Source: Beijerinckiaceae bacterium (lineage in GTDB: Bacteria > Pseudomonadota > Alphaproteobacteria > Rhizobiales > Beijerinckiaceae). From it: a DNA stretch of 64,000 bases. The stretch is taken from contig JAIETL010000009.1 in NCBI GenBank assembly GCA_019745195.1, forward strand, positions 1 through 64,000. Direction: 5' to 3'. Positions 26,855 to 36,207 of this stretch are shown here, in pieces. Both the position numbers and the translations under genes were made by a program. Under the pieces are notes generated by a model that saw only the letters and a program-made list of their open reading frames with translations, ran no database searches and was not told the origin of the DNA. The number at the start of each line of letters is the position of its first letter. The first letter of the stretch is position 1.

Positions 26855-28441
26855 CTACCCCCGCGCCGCGACCGCCGCCGACCAGGGCGAAATCACGTCG
26901 CTGACGCCCTCGGCCCCGTCGCGATCGACGCGGATGATGTTGGGGCAGGCGAAGTTGATCGGCAGCACGCCATGCTCGACGACCGAGAGCGGCCCGACTG
27001 CTTCGAGCGCCGCGATCGTCTCCGGCGGCAGGCGCAGATCGGCGCTGGTCGAATCCGGACCGGACACGTCGATACGCGGCCAGTGCGCCGCCGTCTCGAC
27101 ATCCGCTTCGCAATCCAGCGTGAAGGCGAGCATCTGGTAGACGCTGGCGAGGATGCGCCGCCCGCCCGACGAGCCCGCCGCATAACGCGGCCAGCCGCCA
27201 TCCCTCGGCGTCACCACGACGGGGCACATGTTGCAGAGCGGGCGCGCGCCCGGCGCGATCGCATTGGCGCTGCCGGGACGCGGATCGAACCACATCATGC
27301 CGTTGTTCATCAGCACGCCGGTGTCGGGCAGCACGACGCGGCTGCCCATCGACGAGAGCAGCGTCGTCGTCATGGCGACGAGATTGCCCTGCCCGTCGAC
27401 CACGGTCAGATGGGTGGTGCAGGTGTCGCCGGGCTCGGTTGCGGCTTTCGCGGCGCCGAGCCCTTCGAGCCGGCTGGCATAGGCCTGCCGCATGACGGTC
27501 GAGAGCGTGGCGAACCAGGCGGCGTCGGGGCCGTCCCGACCAGGCTTTGCGTTCGCCATGCCTTCGACCACGGCTGCAAGCGTCGGCGCGGCGGTGAGGC
27601 CGCCGGCGGTGTGGATCAGATGGCTGCCGCGCCAGTCGATCGCCGGGGCGTCGCGCAAGGTCGCCCTACAATCGGCGAGGTCGGTCGCGTCGACGACGCC
27701 GCCGGCTCCGGCGATGTCGGCGGCAAGGCGCTGGGCGAACGCGCCGCGATAGAAATCGTCGAGGCCGGCCTTGGCCAGTTGCTCCAGCGTCTCGGCCAGC
27801 CTGCCGAGGCGGAAGAAGCCGGGCTCGCCTTGGTAGGGCGGCACGGGGGGCAGGCCGTTCGGCAGGTAGATGCGGGCGCTCTCCTCGTAGAGCCGCAGAA
27901 CCGAGGCGGAGGAGGCGATCTTCAGCGTCGTGTACCAGTCCTGCGCCAGACCGCGTTTGGCCAGCGCGATGGCGGGCGCGAGGATGTCGGCGACCGGCAG
28001 GCTTGAACCAAACTCGCGCTTGAGCAGGTCGTAGCCCGCCACGGAAGAGGGGATGCAGAAGGAGAGCGGGCCGTGGATGTTGCGGTCGCCGACGACCTCG
28101 GGCCAGGTAAAGAGGTCCTTCTTCATCTCGCCCGTCAGCGGATAGTCGGCCGGGTCGGCGCGGCGCGGCGCGACAGGGCCGAAATCGACGACCTGCGCGC
28201 GTGTTTCGCCGGCCTTCAGCACCACCGCGAAGCCGATGCCGCCGAGCCCGCTGTTCCAGGGTTCCAGCGCCGCCAGCGCAAAGGCGGTCGCGACGGCGGC
28301 GTCGGCCGCATTGCCGCCGGCCTCCAGGATCGCGACCCCGGCCTGCGCCGCCTCGCGGTTCTGCGACACGACGATGCCGTTGCGGCCCTTCGCGCCGGGC
28401 TTTGCGAGCGTCCAGTTCTGGGTGCGGTAAGGGGTGGTCAT
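26855..28441 (-). CDS. Gamma-glutamyltransferase family protein (copy 1)
   Basis: A 528-residue Ntn-fold gamma-glutamyltranspeptidase-like protein, synthesised as one chain that normally self-cleaves before a catalytic Thr. The site is CTTHLTVVDGQGN, followed by VAMTTTLLSSMGSRVV; the N-terminal half starts GIVVSQNREAAQAGVAILEAGGNAADAA, here only loosely similar to secreted GGT. There is no signal peptide, so it is probably cytoplasmic and may be a hydrolase of gamma-glutamyl amides rather than a glutathione transpeptidase. It is the last gene of the LysR-led leftward group. A family A repeat separates it from the hydroxyacid dehydrogenase gene. Confidence 0.85.
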   Translation of the reverse strand: MTTPYRTQNWTLAKPGAKGRNGIVVSQNREAAQAGVAILEAGGNAADAAVATAFALAALEPWNSGLGGIGFAVVLKAGETRAQVVDFGPVAPRRADPADYPLTGEMKKDLFTWPEVVGDRNIHGPLSFCIPSSVAGYDLLKREFGSSLPVADILAPAIALAKRGLAQDWYTTLKIASSASVLRLYEESARIYLPNGLPPVPPYQGEPGFFRLGRLAETLEQLAKAGLDDFYRGAFAQRLAADIAGAGGVVDATDLADCRATLRDAPAIDWRGSHLIHTAGGLTAAPTLAAVVEGMANAKPGRDGPDAAWFATLSTVMRQAYASRLEGLGAAKAATEPGDTCTTHLTVVDGQGNLVAMTTTLLSSMGSRVVLPDTGVLMNNGMMWFDPRPGSANAIAPGARPLCNMCPVVVTPRDGGWPRYAAGSSGGRRILASVYQMLAFTLDCEADVETAAHWPRIDVSGPDSTSADLRLPPETIAALEAVGPLSVVEHGVLPINFACPNIIRVDRDGAEGVSDVISPWSAAVAARG

Positions 28442-28483
28442 GGGGTCACTGTCTCGCTCTTTTCGGACTTAGCGGCTTCCTCC

Positions 28484-28584
28484 GCCCTTATCCTGAGGAG
28501 GCCCGCAGGGCCGTCTCGAAGGATGCTCCAGCACGCGCTGAACGATCCTTCGAGACGCCGCTTCGCGGCTCCTCAGGATGAGGG
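28484..28584. repeat. Intergenic inverted repeat, family A copy 2
   Basis: Arms start GCCCTTATCCTGAGGAG and end CTCCTCAGGATGAGGG. Arm hairpins are GGCCC-gca-GGGCC on the left and GCCGC-ttc-GCGGC on the right, differing in sequence but not in pairing from the copy at 4525-4639. It lies between the hydroxyacid dehydrogenase and gamma-glutamyltransferase genes. Confidence 0.85.
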
Positions 28585-28606
28585 TGATGGGGAATCGAAG
28601 AGTTCG

Positions 28607-29572
28607 TCACACCACCCGGTCCCTCTCCGGCACGGGCTCGCCGCGCGAGACGCGGACGATGTTGGCGTACATCTGGTTGACCGTCCTGTCGAAATTATCG
28701 GCCGCGCCGGCGGCGAGATGTGGTGTCAGGACGAGGTTGTCGAGGGTCAGCAAGGGGCTGTCGGCCGGCAAAGGTTCGACAGCGAAGACGTCCATGGCGG
28801 CGGCGTGGATCGTGCCGTCGCGCAGGGCCGCGATCAGGTCGTTCTCGACGACGACGCCGCCGCGGGCGACATTGACGAGCACGGCCGTCGGTTTCATTGC
28901 GGCGAGCGCGCCTGCGTCGATCAGGTTCGCCGTCTCCGGCGTCAGCGGGCAGTGCAGCGAGACGATATCGGATTGCGCCAGAATCTCCGCCAGCTTGGCG
29001 TGACGGACGCCGAACGCGGCCTCCTCTTCGGGTGAGAGCGGCGTCCGCTTGCTGTAGAGGATGGTGCAGCCGAAGCTCTTGAGCAGGCGGGCGACGTTCT
29101 GGCCGATCGCGCCGAAGCCGACGAGCCCGACCGTCTTGCCGGAAAGCATGTAGGTCTCGCCCGGCAGGCGGCCGCCGATCCAGTCGCCCTGCTTCAAGCG
29201 GGCATGGCTGTGGGAGATGCAGCGCAGCGCTGACAGCATCAGCCCGAGCGTGAACTCGGCGACGGGGATGGCGTTGCTTCCCGTGGTGCGGGCGACGCCG
29301 ATGCCGAGCGAGCGCGCCGCCTCGATGTCGAGATTGTCGATGCCCACGCCCCATTTGTGCAGGAGCTTGAGCCTTTTGCCCGCCCTCAGCACTTCGCCGG
29401 AGACGCCGACCTGACCGGCGATGGCGTAGTCGGCGTCGGCGATGATCTCCTTGAGATGGTCGTCGCCGCGCGCGGTGCCGTGGGTCAGCACGAAGCCCGG
29501 CGGCAGGAGGGCGCGCAGCCTGGCGGCGCGCTCGGGCGTCAGCGGGTCGAGGACGAGGATGGTCTCGGTCAT
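28607..29572 (-). CDS. D-isomer-specific 2-hydroxyacid dehydrogenase
   Basis: A 321-residue NAD(P)-dependent dehydrogenase of the phosphoglycerate dehydrogenase class. The nucleotide motif is GLVGFGAIGQNVARLL; the catalytic triad is visible as Arg in NVARGGVV, Glu in AVEPLP and His in TPHLAAG. Residues SKR after beta-2 (ILYSKRT) hint at NADP. The start at 29572 lies 13 bases beyond the stop of the second gamma-glutamyltransferase gene, so they are co-transcribed. It would interconvert a 2-keto acid and a D-2-hydroxy acid, possibly from a D-amino-acid-derived product; the substrate is unknown. Confidence 0.88.
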   Translation of the reverse strand: MTETILVLDPLTPERAARLRALLPPGFVLTHGTARGDDHLKEIIADADYAIAGQVGVSGEVLRAGKRLKLLHKWGVGIDNLDIEAARSLGIGVARTTGSNAIPVAEFTLGLMLSALRCISHSHARLKQGDWIGGRLPGETYMLSGKTVGLVGFGAIGQNVARLLKSFGCTILYSKRTPLSPEEEAAFGVRHAKLAEILAQSDIVSLHCPLTPETANLIDAGALAAMKPTAVLVNVARGGVVVENDLIAALRDGTIHAAAMDVFAVEPLPADSPLLTLDNLVLTPHLAAGAADNFDRTVNQMYANIVRVSRGEPVPERDRVV

Positions 29573-29585
29573 TCAGACATCCGGA

Positions 29586-31259
29586 TCAGATGGAAAAGCG
29601 CACGCCGGCGCGCGCGAGCCCGCCGGAGATCGCAACCGGCGTGCCATCGGCGCGCCAGCAGGCAGCGCCGGTCAGCGTGCCGTCCGCGTCGAGCGCGATC
29701 GCGTTCATGCCGCCGGCGACGCGCTGGACGCGGGCGATGACGTGGCCGCGCGCGGCGAGATCGGCGGCGATAGCTTCGGGAAAAGCCTGCTCCAGTTCGA
29801 GCGCGCCGCCTTCGGTCCAGATGCGCGGGGCCTCGACCGCCTCCTGCAGGCTCATGCCGTGGTCGATCAGGTTGACGAGCGCCTGCATGGCAGACGGAAA
29901 GATGCGCAAGCCCCCCGGCAGGCCGAGCGCGAAAGCGAACTTGCCGCCGCGCAGCGCCATCATCGGGGCCATCGAGGTGAAGCAGCGCTTTCCGGGCGCG
30001 ATCGAAAGCGCGCGGCCGGGATGGGGGTCGAAGTTGAACATGTAGTTGTTGGCGAGCATGCCCGTGCCGGGGATCTGCACGCAGGCGCCGAACAGGCCGT
30101 TGATGGTCTGCGTCGTCGAGACGACGTTGCCGGCGGCATCGGCGACCGTGACATGGGTGGTGTCGGCGGATTCGCCGCCAGAAAGGCCGGGAGTCCAGCG
30201 TTTCGTGCGCCCCAGGTCGATGCCGGCGCGGCGCTCGTCGGCATAGGCTTTCGCCGTCAGCCTTCCGACCGGGACCTTGACGAAGGCGGGGTCGGCGGTG
30301 GCGACCGCGCGGTCGGCGAAGGCGATCTTCAGCGCCTCGGCCATCAGGTGGACGGCGTCCGCCGAGCCGAAGCCGAGCCCGCCGATATCATAGCCCTCGA
30401 GGATGTTCAGCATCTGGACGATGTGGACGCCCGAGGAGGCCGGCGGCGGGGGGCCGACGATTTCGAAGCCGCGATAAGTTCCGCGTACAGGCTCCCGCGC
30501 GACAGGGTTGTAGGCCGCAAGGTCGGCCATGCCGATGAGGCCACCGCGCGTGGTCATGAAATCCGCCAGCGCCTCGCCGAGCGGGCCTTCATAGAGCGCG
30601 GCCGGGCCAGCCTGAGCGATCAGGCGCAGGCTTTGCGCATAGGCGGGCTGTATCAGGCGTTCGCCGGGTTTCAACGGCGAGCCGCCGGGCAGGAACAGGG
30701 CCGACAGGCCGGGGTCGCTGGCGATGTCGGGCGCGCAGTCGGAAATGCAGTCGCTCAGATAGGGGCTCGCGACGAAGCCGCGCTCGGCCAGCGCGATCGC
30801 AGGCGCGAGCACCTCCGCCAGCGGCAGCGTGCCGAAACGGGCGAGCGCCTCGCACCACGCCGCGAGCGCGCCCGGCACGGCGACAGCCCTGGGCCCGATG
30901 AGGTTCTCGCGGCCCCGCGTGTCGCGCGATTTGCCGATCTCGTCCGAGAGCGTCTCAAACATGTCGGGCGTAGCGGCGAGCGGCGCGGTCGAGAGCCCGT
31001 CGAGGATGAGATGGCGGCCGTCACTGAGCCGGATATGGGCGACGCCGCCGCCGAGGACGCCGACCATCATCGGCTCGACAACGGTCAGCGCGAACAGCGC
31101 GGCGATGGCGGCGTCGATCGCGTTGCCGCCCGCGAGCAGCATCTGCGAGCCGGCCGCCGAGGCGAGCGGATGGTTCGTCACCACCATGCCGCGCGAGCCG
31201 GTCGCGGGGCGCTTCTCGCAGGCGAAGGGGGCGGCGTGGGGCGGGCGGGCGCTCGTCAT
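29586..31259 (-). CDS. Gamma-glutamyltransferase family protein (copy 2)
   Basis: A 557-residue gamma-glutamyltranspeptidase with better family marks than copy 1: [24 protein letters not shown] split over residues about 24-48, the cleavage/nucleophile site [13 protein letters not shown], and the [15 protein letters not shown] segment. The start at 31259 was chosen over 31328 because the family homology begins soon after. No signal peptide is seen, so a cytoplasmic hydrolase is more likely than a periplasmic glutathione-degrading enzyme. It follows the LysR gene by 112 bases and precedes the hydroxyacid dehydrogenase. Two divergent copies in one operon suggest different substrates. Confidence 0.88.
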   Translation of the reverse strand: MTSARPPHAAPFACEKRPATGSRGMVVTNHPLASAAGSQMLLAGGNAIDAAIAALFALTVVEPMMVGVLGGGVAHIRLSDGRHLILDGLSTAPLAATPDMFETLSDEIGKSRDTRGRENLIGPRAVAVPGALAAWCEALARFGTLPLAEVLAPAIALAERGFVASPYLSDCISDCAPDIASDPGLSALFLPGGSPLKPGERLIQPAYAQSLRLIAQAGPAALYEGPLGEALADFMTTRGGLIGMADLAAYNPVAREPVRGTYRGFEIVGPPPPASSGVHIVQMLNILEGYDIGGLGFGSADAVHLMAEALKIAFADRAVATADPAFVKVPVGRLTAKAYADERRAGIDLGRTKRWTPGLSGGESADTTHVTVADAAGNVVSTTQTINGLFGACVQIPGTGMLANNYMFNFDPHPGRALSIAPGKRCFTSMAPMMALRGGKFAFALGLPGGLRIFPSAMQALVNLIDHGMSLQEAVEAPRIWTEGGALELEQAFPEAIAADLAARGHVIARVQRVAGGMNAIALDADGTLTGAACWRADGTPVAISGGLARAGVRFSI

Positions 31260-31371
31260 CACGCGAAACGATCCGGTGTCATGGCGCGATTCATCTGGCG
31301 CGAAGCTCCCCTGCCCTTCGTCAAGCATAGCGGCGAATGCGGCGACCGCGACATCCCGCAGGAGATGCGGG

Positions 31372-32256
31372 TCATGCGCGGGCGGCGGCCTCGCGGGCGA
31401 TGGCGATGACCGGCGCGATCAGCTGCGAATCCGGACCCGCCAGCGCGCCCGCGACGAAGTTGAGGTCCGGCACGCGGGCGGGCGTGTCGATTTCCAGCAG
31501 CCGGCCCGTCGCGACCGCGTCGCGGGCGATCGAGGCGGGGATCAGCGCGATGCCGAGCCCGTCCAGCGCCATGCGCAAAGCCGTCGAGAGCGAGGCGCTG
31601 GCATGGACGCGGGACGGCGGCAGGGCCGGATCGGCCAGCAATTCGCGCAGGCGCACGAAGGGCTGGGTGTTGCGGGCGAAGGTGATGATCGGGAAGGCGG
31701 CGATGCGCGCGAGCGGAATCCGGCCCGGCTCCAGCCCGAGCTTTGGGGCGGCGAAGAACGCGATGCGCTCGCTGCGCAGGGCCTGCGTCAGGATTTCGGG
31801 CGCGCTCAGCGGCCCGAGCAGGAAGGCGAGATCAAGCTCGCGCGAGAGCAGGCGCTCGCGCAGGTTGGGCGAGATGTCGACCTCGATCTCCAGCGCGATC
31901 AGCGGATAGCGCTGCGCCATCGTCTCGAGGAAAAGCGGCAGCCAGGTGTGGACGATGGTTTCCGCCACGCCGAGCCTGAGCGCGCCGCGCAGTTCGGCCG
32001 GACCGGCGACGGAGGCAACCAGTTCGGCCCTGAGCTTCAGAAGACGCTCGGCCTGCCCCAGAACCGAGCGGCCGGCCTGCGTCAGCGAAAAGCTGCGGCC
32101 GGCGCGCTCCAGCAGGCGGACGCCGAGCTGGTCCTCCAGTTGCGCGATGCGCTGCGAGACCGCCGGCTGCGTCGTGTTGAGCCTGGCGGCAGCGCCGCGA
32201 AAGCTCCTGAGCTGAGCCACGCGCAGGAAGGTTTCGAGCGTGCGGAACTCGATCAT
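31372..32256 (-). CDS. LysR family transcriptional regulator
   Basis: A 294-residue LysR-type regulator. The N-terminal helix-turn-helix reads [17 protein letters not shown] then [17 protein letters not shown]; residues 90-290 form the periplasmic-binding-like inducer domain. ATG 32256 has AAGGCG 6 bases upstream. It diverges from the DUF1445-TRAP operon across an 81-base gap holding two inverted repeats, and heads the GGT-dehydrogenase-GGT series, so it probably controls both directions. Confidence 0.9.
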   Translation of the reverse strand: MIEFRTLETFLRVAQLRSFRGAAARLNTTQPAVSQRIAQLEDQLGVRLLERAGRSFSLTQAGRSVLGQAERLLKLRAELVASVAGPAELRGALRLGVAETIVHTWLPLFLETMAQRYPLIALEIEVDISPNLRERLLSRELDLAFLLGPLSAPEILTQALRSERIAFFAAPKLGLEPGRIPLARIAAFPIITFARNTQPFVRLRELLADPALPPSRVHASASLSTALRMALDGLGIALIPASIARDAVATGRLLEIDTPARVPDLNFVAGALAGPDSQLIAPVIAIAREAAARA

Positions 32257-32269
32257 GACAGCGCCTTTT

Positions 32270-32288
32270 CGATAAGCTGGATTTATCG
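32270..32288. promoter_or_regulatory. Candidate LysR site 1
   Basis: CGATAA-n7-TTATCG is a perfect 6-bp inverted repeat of 19 bases, located 13 bases upstream of the LysR start. Interrupted dyads of this size fit LysR-type binding sites. Confidence 0.5.
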
Positions 32289-32290
32289 GA

Positions 32291-32323
32291 TTCGATCGCG
32301 AATGACAATTGGACGCGATCGAA
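32291..32323. promoter_or_regulatory. Candidate operator 2, perfect 10-bp dyad
   Basis: TTCGATCGCG-n13-CGCGATCGAA, perfect arms, lies between the LysR gene and the DUF1445 gene and ends 14 bases before the latter's start. The position suggests control of the rightward operon. Confidence 0.55.
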
Positions 32324-32337
32324 ACCTTGCGCCCATC

Positions 32338-33174
32338 ATGACCTTGGGTGACGTGGAGGCTCAGGCGATGCTGGCGAGGCGGTTCGAGACGGCGACGCCG
32401 CGCGGGACGGGCCTCTCGGTTCGTCTGGATGCGCGGGCGGGCCGGCTGACGGGCCCGACCTCGGCGCTGGCGCGGGGCTTCGCGCAGGGCAATCTCGTGA
32501 TCCTGCCCAAGGCCGACGCCGACGATTTTCTGCGCTTCTGCCAGCGCAACCCGAAGCCATGTCCGCTGCTCGGCGTCACGGAGCCGGGCTCGCCGCATCT
32601 GCCGGCGCTCGGCATCGATCTCGACCTGCGCAGCGACCTGCCGCGCTACCGGGTCTGGCGCGACGGCGAACTCGTCGGGGAACCGACCGACATCGCCGCG
32701 CTCTGGCGTGACGACCTCGTCGGCTTCGTCATAGGCTGCAGCTTCTCCTTCGAGGAAGCGCTGCTGGCGGACGGGCTGGAGATCAGGAATGTTAGCGCTG
32801 GCGTCAACGTCTCGATGTTTCGGACCTCGCTGGATTGCGCGCCTGCCGGGCGGTTCCACGGCCCGCTGGTGGTGAGCATGCGCCCGTACCGGCCGGCCGA
32901 CGCGATCCGCGCCATCCAGATCACCGCGCGCTTTCCGGCCGCCCATGGCGCGCCGGTGCATATCGGCTTTCCGGAGATGATCGGCATCGCCGATCTCGGG
33001 CGGCCCGACTATGGCGACGCGGTCGCTGTCCATGACGACGAGCTGCCGGTGTTCTGGGCCTGCGGGGTGACGCCGCAGGCGGCGATCGCCGCAGCAAGGC
33101 TGCCCTTCGCCATCACGCATGCGCCCGGCTCCATGTTGGTCACGGATTTGCTTTCGAGCCGGATGGCGCTTTGA
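32338..33174 (+). CDS. DUF1445 (YcsI / D-glutamate cyclase-like) family protein
   Basis: A 278-residue protein of the DUF1445 family, often annotated putative hydro-lyase. Visible marks are [32 protein letters not shown] split over residues 45-80, [22 protein letters not shown], and [29 protein letters not shown] near the C-terminus. The mammalian homologue contains a D-glutamate cyclase domain forming 5-oxo-D-proline; Bacillus YcsI lies in the operon of 5-oxoprolinase. The start is uncertain: ATG 32338 or the in-frame ATG 32302, which lies in the operator spacer. It leads a TRAP transporter operon. Confidence 0.8.
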   Translation: MTLGDVEAQAMLARRFETATPRGTGLSVRLDARAGRLTGPTSALARGFAQGNLVILPKADADDFLRFCQRNPKPCPLLGVTEPGSPHLPALGIDLDLRSDLPRYRVWRDGELVGEPTDIAALWRDDLVGFVIGCSFSFEEALLADGLEIRNVSAGVNVSMFRTSLDCAPAGRFHGPLVVSMRPYRPADAIRAIQITARFPAAHGAPVHIGFPEMIGIADLGRPDYGDAVAVHDDELPVFWACGVTPQAAIAAARLPFAITHAPGSMLVTDLLSSRMAL

Positions 33175-33214
33175 ACTGGTCGAGCTGGATTGCAACGAGA
33201 CAAGGGGAACTGAG

Positions 33215-34288
33215 ATGAGACTGATTGCCGGATGCCTCGCCACCGCCCTGACGGGCCTTCCCCTTGCCGGCGTGCAGGCTCAAGGCCTGCCGCCCGGCCC
33301 GACGGTCAACATCCAGGCGGTGACGCAGGTGGGGCCACAATTGCCGCAATACACCAAGGTGGACATCCCGCTGCTGCGCGAGGGCGTGCCGCAGAAATCG
33401 GGCGGGCGCGTGCAGGTGACGCTGGCGAGCTGGCCCGAGCGCAGCCTGAACGGCCCCGAGATCATCCGCCTCGTCCGCTCCGGCCAGGTCGATATCGGCG
33501 CGGTGCCGCTCAACACCGTCTCCGGCGAGGTGCCGCTGCTCGACATGGTCGATCTGGCGGGCCTGAACCCGACCGTGGCGCAGGCGCGAAAAGTGGCGCA
33601 GACGCTGCTGCCCGAGCTCAACAAGGAGCTGGAGCGCTTCAACACCCGCATCGTCGCGATGTATCCCTTCGCGGCGCAGGTGTTCTTCTGCCGCGACAAG
33701 GTAACGAGCCTCGCCGACCTGAAAGGCAAGCGCATCCGCACCGGGGGCGGCTCGTCCAACACCTTCGTCACCTCGATCGGCGCGCAGCCGACCGCGATCG
33801 GCTTCCCGGAAGTCTATGCGGCGCTGGAGCGCGGCGTCGTCGACTGCGCGATCACGGGATCGAGCTCGGGCAATGGCGCGCGCTGGTACGAGGTCAGCCA
33901 GTCTCAATACGCGCTGCCGCTGTTCTGGTCGGTCTCGATGTATGTCGTGAACCTGAACTGGTGGAACAGGCTCGACCCGGCGGTGCGGAGCTTTCTCGAC
34001 ACGACGATGAAGGAGGTCGAGGAGGCGCAGTGGACGCTCGGCGAGGAGACGACCGAGGACGGGCTCGCCTGCAACAGCGGCGACAAGGCGGGATGCAGGA
34101 TCGGCAAGGTCGTCGAGACCAAGCCGATGACGCTCTACCGCCCGGTGCAGGCCGACACCGACACGCTGCGCACGACGCTGACCTCGGCGATCCTGCCCGC
34201 CTTCATGGAGCGCTGCGGTGCGAGATGCGTCGAGATCTACAACCGCTCCGTCGCGCCGATCAGCGGCGTGACCTATCAGGCGAAGTGA
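33215..34288 (+). CDS. TRAP transporter substrate-binding protein DctP family (copy 1)
   Basis: A 357-residue periplasmic binding protein with a short signal peptide (CLATALTGLPLAGVQAQ). DctP-family marks are TKVDIPLLREGVPQKSGGRV, SLADLKGKRIRTGGGS with the carboxylate-contact Arg, and GFPEVYAALERGVVDCA. GGGGA lies 7 bases before the ATG. It follows DUF1445 by 40 bases. A paralogue follows, separated by a 190-base gap with a hairpin. Extra Cys residues (two in the C-terminal lobe, RCGARC) are shared with copy 2. Confidence 0.9.
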   Translation: MRLIAGCLATALTGLPLAGVQAQGLPPGPTVNIQAVTQVGPQLPQYTKVDIPLLREGVPQKSGGRVQVTLASWPERSLNGPEIIRLVRSGQVDIGAVPLNTVSGEVPLLDMVDLAGLNPTVAQARKVAQTLLPELNKELERFNTRIVAMYPFAAQVFFCRDKVTSLADLKGKRIRTGGGSSNTFVTSIGAQPTAIGFPEVYAALERGVVDCAITGSSSGNGARWYEVSQSQYALPLFWSVSMYVVNLNWWNRLDPAVRSFLDTTMKEVEEAQWTLGEETTEDGLACNSGDKAGCRIGKVVETKPMTLYRPVQADTDTLRTTLTSAILPAFMERCGARCVEIYNRSVAPISGVTYQAK

Positions 34289-34327
34289 GGCCTTTCCCCC
34301 TACCCAATCGAGGCGAGACCCTACCCG

Positions 34328-34357
34328 CCCCCTCCCCCCGCTTGCGGTGGGGAGGGG
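34328..34357. repeat. GC-rich hairpin between the two TRAP binding-protein genes
   Basis: CCCCTCCCCC-...-GGGGAGGGG forms a strong stem with a short loop; similar units make up the family F repeat at 14313-14459. It is the main feature of the 190-base gap and could protect or attenuate the upstream message. Confidence 0.65.
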
Positions 34358-34479
34358 ACCGGGTGGCGCTCAAATGATCGACTTTCTTCGCGCTCCACGT
34401 GCTTGCAGGCGCGGCGATTGCATCCATGATGCGAGAGCCGCGCCGCCAGCCTGCGGCCGCGCATCGGGAGGATGAACCC

Positions 34480-35559
34480 ATGACATCGCGTTATCGCCTT
34501 GCAGCGACGGCCTTCGCCGCCGCCCTGACGCAGCTCGGCCCGGGCGCCGCCCAGACCCTGCCGCCGGGGCCGCCCGTCGCCATCACCATGGTGACGCAGC
34601 TTTCGCCGACCATTCCGCAATACACCAAGGTCGACATCCCGATGCTGCGCGAGGGCATCCCGGAGAAGAGCGGCGGGCGCATCAAGGTGACGCTGGCGAG
34701 CTGGCCGGAGCGGGCGCTGACCGGGCCCGAGCTGCTGCGCGTGATCCGCTCGGGCCAGATCGACATCGGCGCGCCGGCCCTGCCGACGGTGGCGGGCGAC
34801 GTGCCGATGCTGGAAATGTCCGATCTCGCCGGCCTCAACCCCTCGCATGCGCAATCTCGTAAGGTGATCGACGCGGTGCTGCCGGAGGTCAACAAGGAGC
34901 TCGAGCGCTTCGGGGTGCGCATCATCGCGACCTTCCCCTATCCGGCGCAGGTGTTCTACTGCCGCGAACCGGTGACGAGCCTGGCCGACCTCAAGGGAAG
35001 GCGCATCCGCACGGCCGGCGGCTCGACCAATGATTTCGTGCAGTCCTTCGGCGCGCAGCCGACCGCGATCGGCTTTCCGGAGGTCTATGGCGCGCTGGAG
35101 CGCGGCGTCGTCGATTGCGCCATCACCGGCACCGCGACCGGCAACGGCGCGCGCTGGTACGAGGTGACGAGGCACATGTACGCCCTGCCCGTCTCCTGGG
35201 GCAACTCGGCCTATTTCGCCAATCTCGCCTGGTGGAACAAGCTCGACCCCGACGTGCGCGCCTTCCTGCAGGCGACCTTCAAGCAGGTCGAGGACCAGCA
35301 ATGGGCGCTGGGGCTGGAGGCGACCGAGGACGGCATCGCCTGCAATGCGGGCAAGAAGGAGGGCTGCAGGATCGGCCATGTCGTCGAGAACAAGCCGATG
35401 ACGGTGACGCGGCCGACCGAGGCCGACATGGCGACCTTGCGCGCCTCGCTCAGCACGGCGGTCCTGCCGGCCTGGGTCAAGCGCTGCGGCGAGCGTTGCG
35501 GCGAAGCCTATAACCGGCTGGTCGCCCCGATCACCGGCGTGCGCTACGAACCCAAGTAA
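34480..35559 (+). CDS. TRAP transporter substrate-binding protein DctP family (copy 2)
   Basis: A 359-residue paralogue of the preceding binding protein. By eye about two thirds of residues match through the central part; shared segments include TLASWPER, FGAQPTAIGFPEVYGALERG and the C-terminal RCGERC pair. The signal peptide ends near PGAAQ. GGAGG lies 8 bases before ATG 34480. The dctQ gene begins 15 bases after its stop, so this copy is the one tightly linked to the permease. Confidence 0.9.
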   Translation: MTSRYRLAATAFAAALTQLGPGAAQTLPPGPPVAITMVTQLSPTIPQYTKVDIPMLREGIPEKSGGRIKVTLASWPERALTGPELLRVIRSGQIDIGAPALPTVAGDVPMLEMSDLAGLNPSHAQSRKVIDAVLPEVNKELERFGVRIIATFPYPAQVFYCREPVTSLADLKGRRIRTAGGSTNDFVQSFGAQPTAIGFPEVYGALERGVVDCAITGTATGNGARWYEVTRHMYALPVSWGNSAYFANLAWWNKLDPDVRAFLQATFKQVEDQQWALGLEATEDGIACNAGKKEGCRIGHVVENKPMTVTRPTEADMATLRASLSTAVLPAWVKRCGERCGEAYNRLVAPITGVRYEPK

Positions 35560-35574
35560 GGACCAGACGCCGCG

Positions 35575-36207
35575 ATGCTCTCATCCTCGATCGTCGCGGC
35601 GTCCTTCTGTCGAAGGACGATCGCCAGGCTCGGCACCGGCATGGGCTATGCGGCCGGCTGGGGCTTCATCCTCTGCGCCGCCTTCATCACCTTCGACGTG
35701 CTGGCGCGGCGCTTCCTCGGTTTCTCGTCGCAGGCGACGACGGAGCTGACCGGCTACTCGCTTGCCTTCGGCATCTCCTGGGCGCTGGCGCATACGCTGA
35801 CCAGCCGCGCCCATGTCCGCATCGACGTGCTGATCAACTTCCTGCCACCGAAAATCCGTTACCCGATGCATCTGCTGAGCCTCGCGGCGCTGGCGGTGTT
35901 CATCGGCTTCCTCGCCAAGGGGGCGTGGGAGCTGGTCGACGAGTCGCTGCTGTTCGGCGCGACCGACATCAGCGTGCTGCGCACGCCGCTGTGGATTCCG
36001 CAGGGGCTGTGGACATTCGGCATCATCGTCTTCCTCGTGCTGATCCTGCTGATGCTGGCGGAGGCGACGCTGCTGGTCATCGCCGGCCGCGGGGCCGAGG
36101 CCGAGGCGATGCTGCATGCGCGCAGCTATGACGAGGAGGCGGCCGAGGCGCTGGAGGCGGTCGGGGCGCTGCCTGCGCAGGGCATGCCCAAGGAGACGCG
36201 GCCGTGA
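35575..36207 (+). CDS. TRAP transporter small permease DctQ family
   Basis: A 210-residue inner-membrane protein with four predicted spans, typical of DctQ: GWGFILCAAFITFDVLARRFL, then YSLAFGISWALAHTLTSRAHVRIDVLI, then two further helices near residues 95-115 and 145-170. It is somewhat longer than average because of an acidic C-terminal tail (DEEAAEALEAVG). Its stop overlaps the DctM start as GTGA. Confidence 0.9.
   Translation: MLSSSIVAASFCRRTIARLGTGMGYAAGWGFILCAAFITFDVLARRFLGFSSQATTELTGYSLAFGISWALAHTLTSRAHVRIDVLINFLPPKIRYPMHLLSLAALAVFIGFLAKGAWELVDESLLFGATDISVLRTPLWIPQGLWTFGIIVFLVLILLMLAEATLLVIAGRGAEAEAMLHARSYDEEAAEALEAVGALPAQGMPKETRP

Noticed and set aside
29442-31409. 655-codon plus-strand frame opposite gamma-glutamyltransferase copy 2
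   Set aside because: Shadow of a convincing GGT gene; no domain motif in its product.
32257-33243. Long N-terminal extension of the LysR frame
   Set aside because: It is the antisense of the DUF1445 gene; the standard LysR helix-turn-helix starts at ATG 32256.
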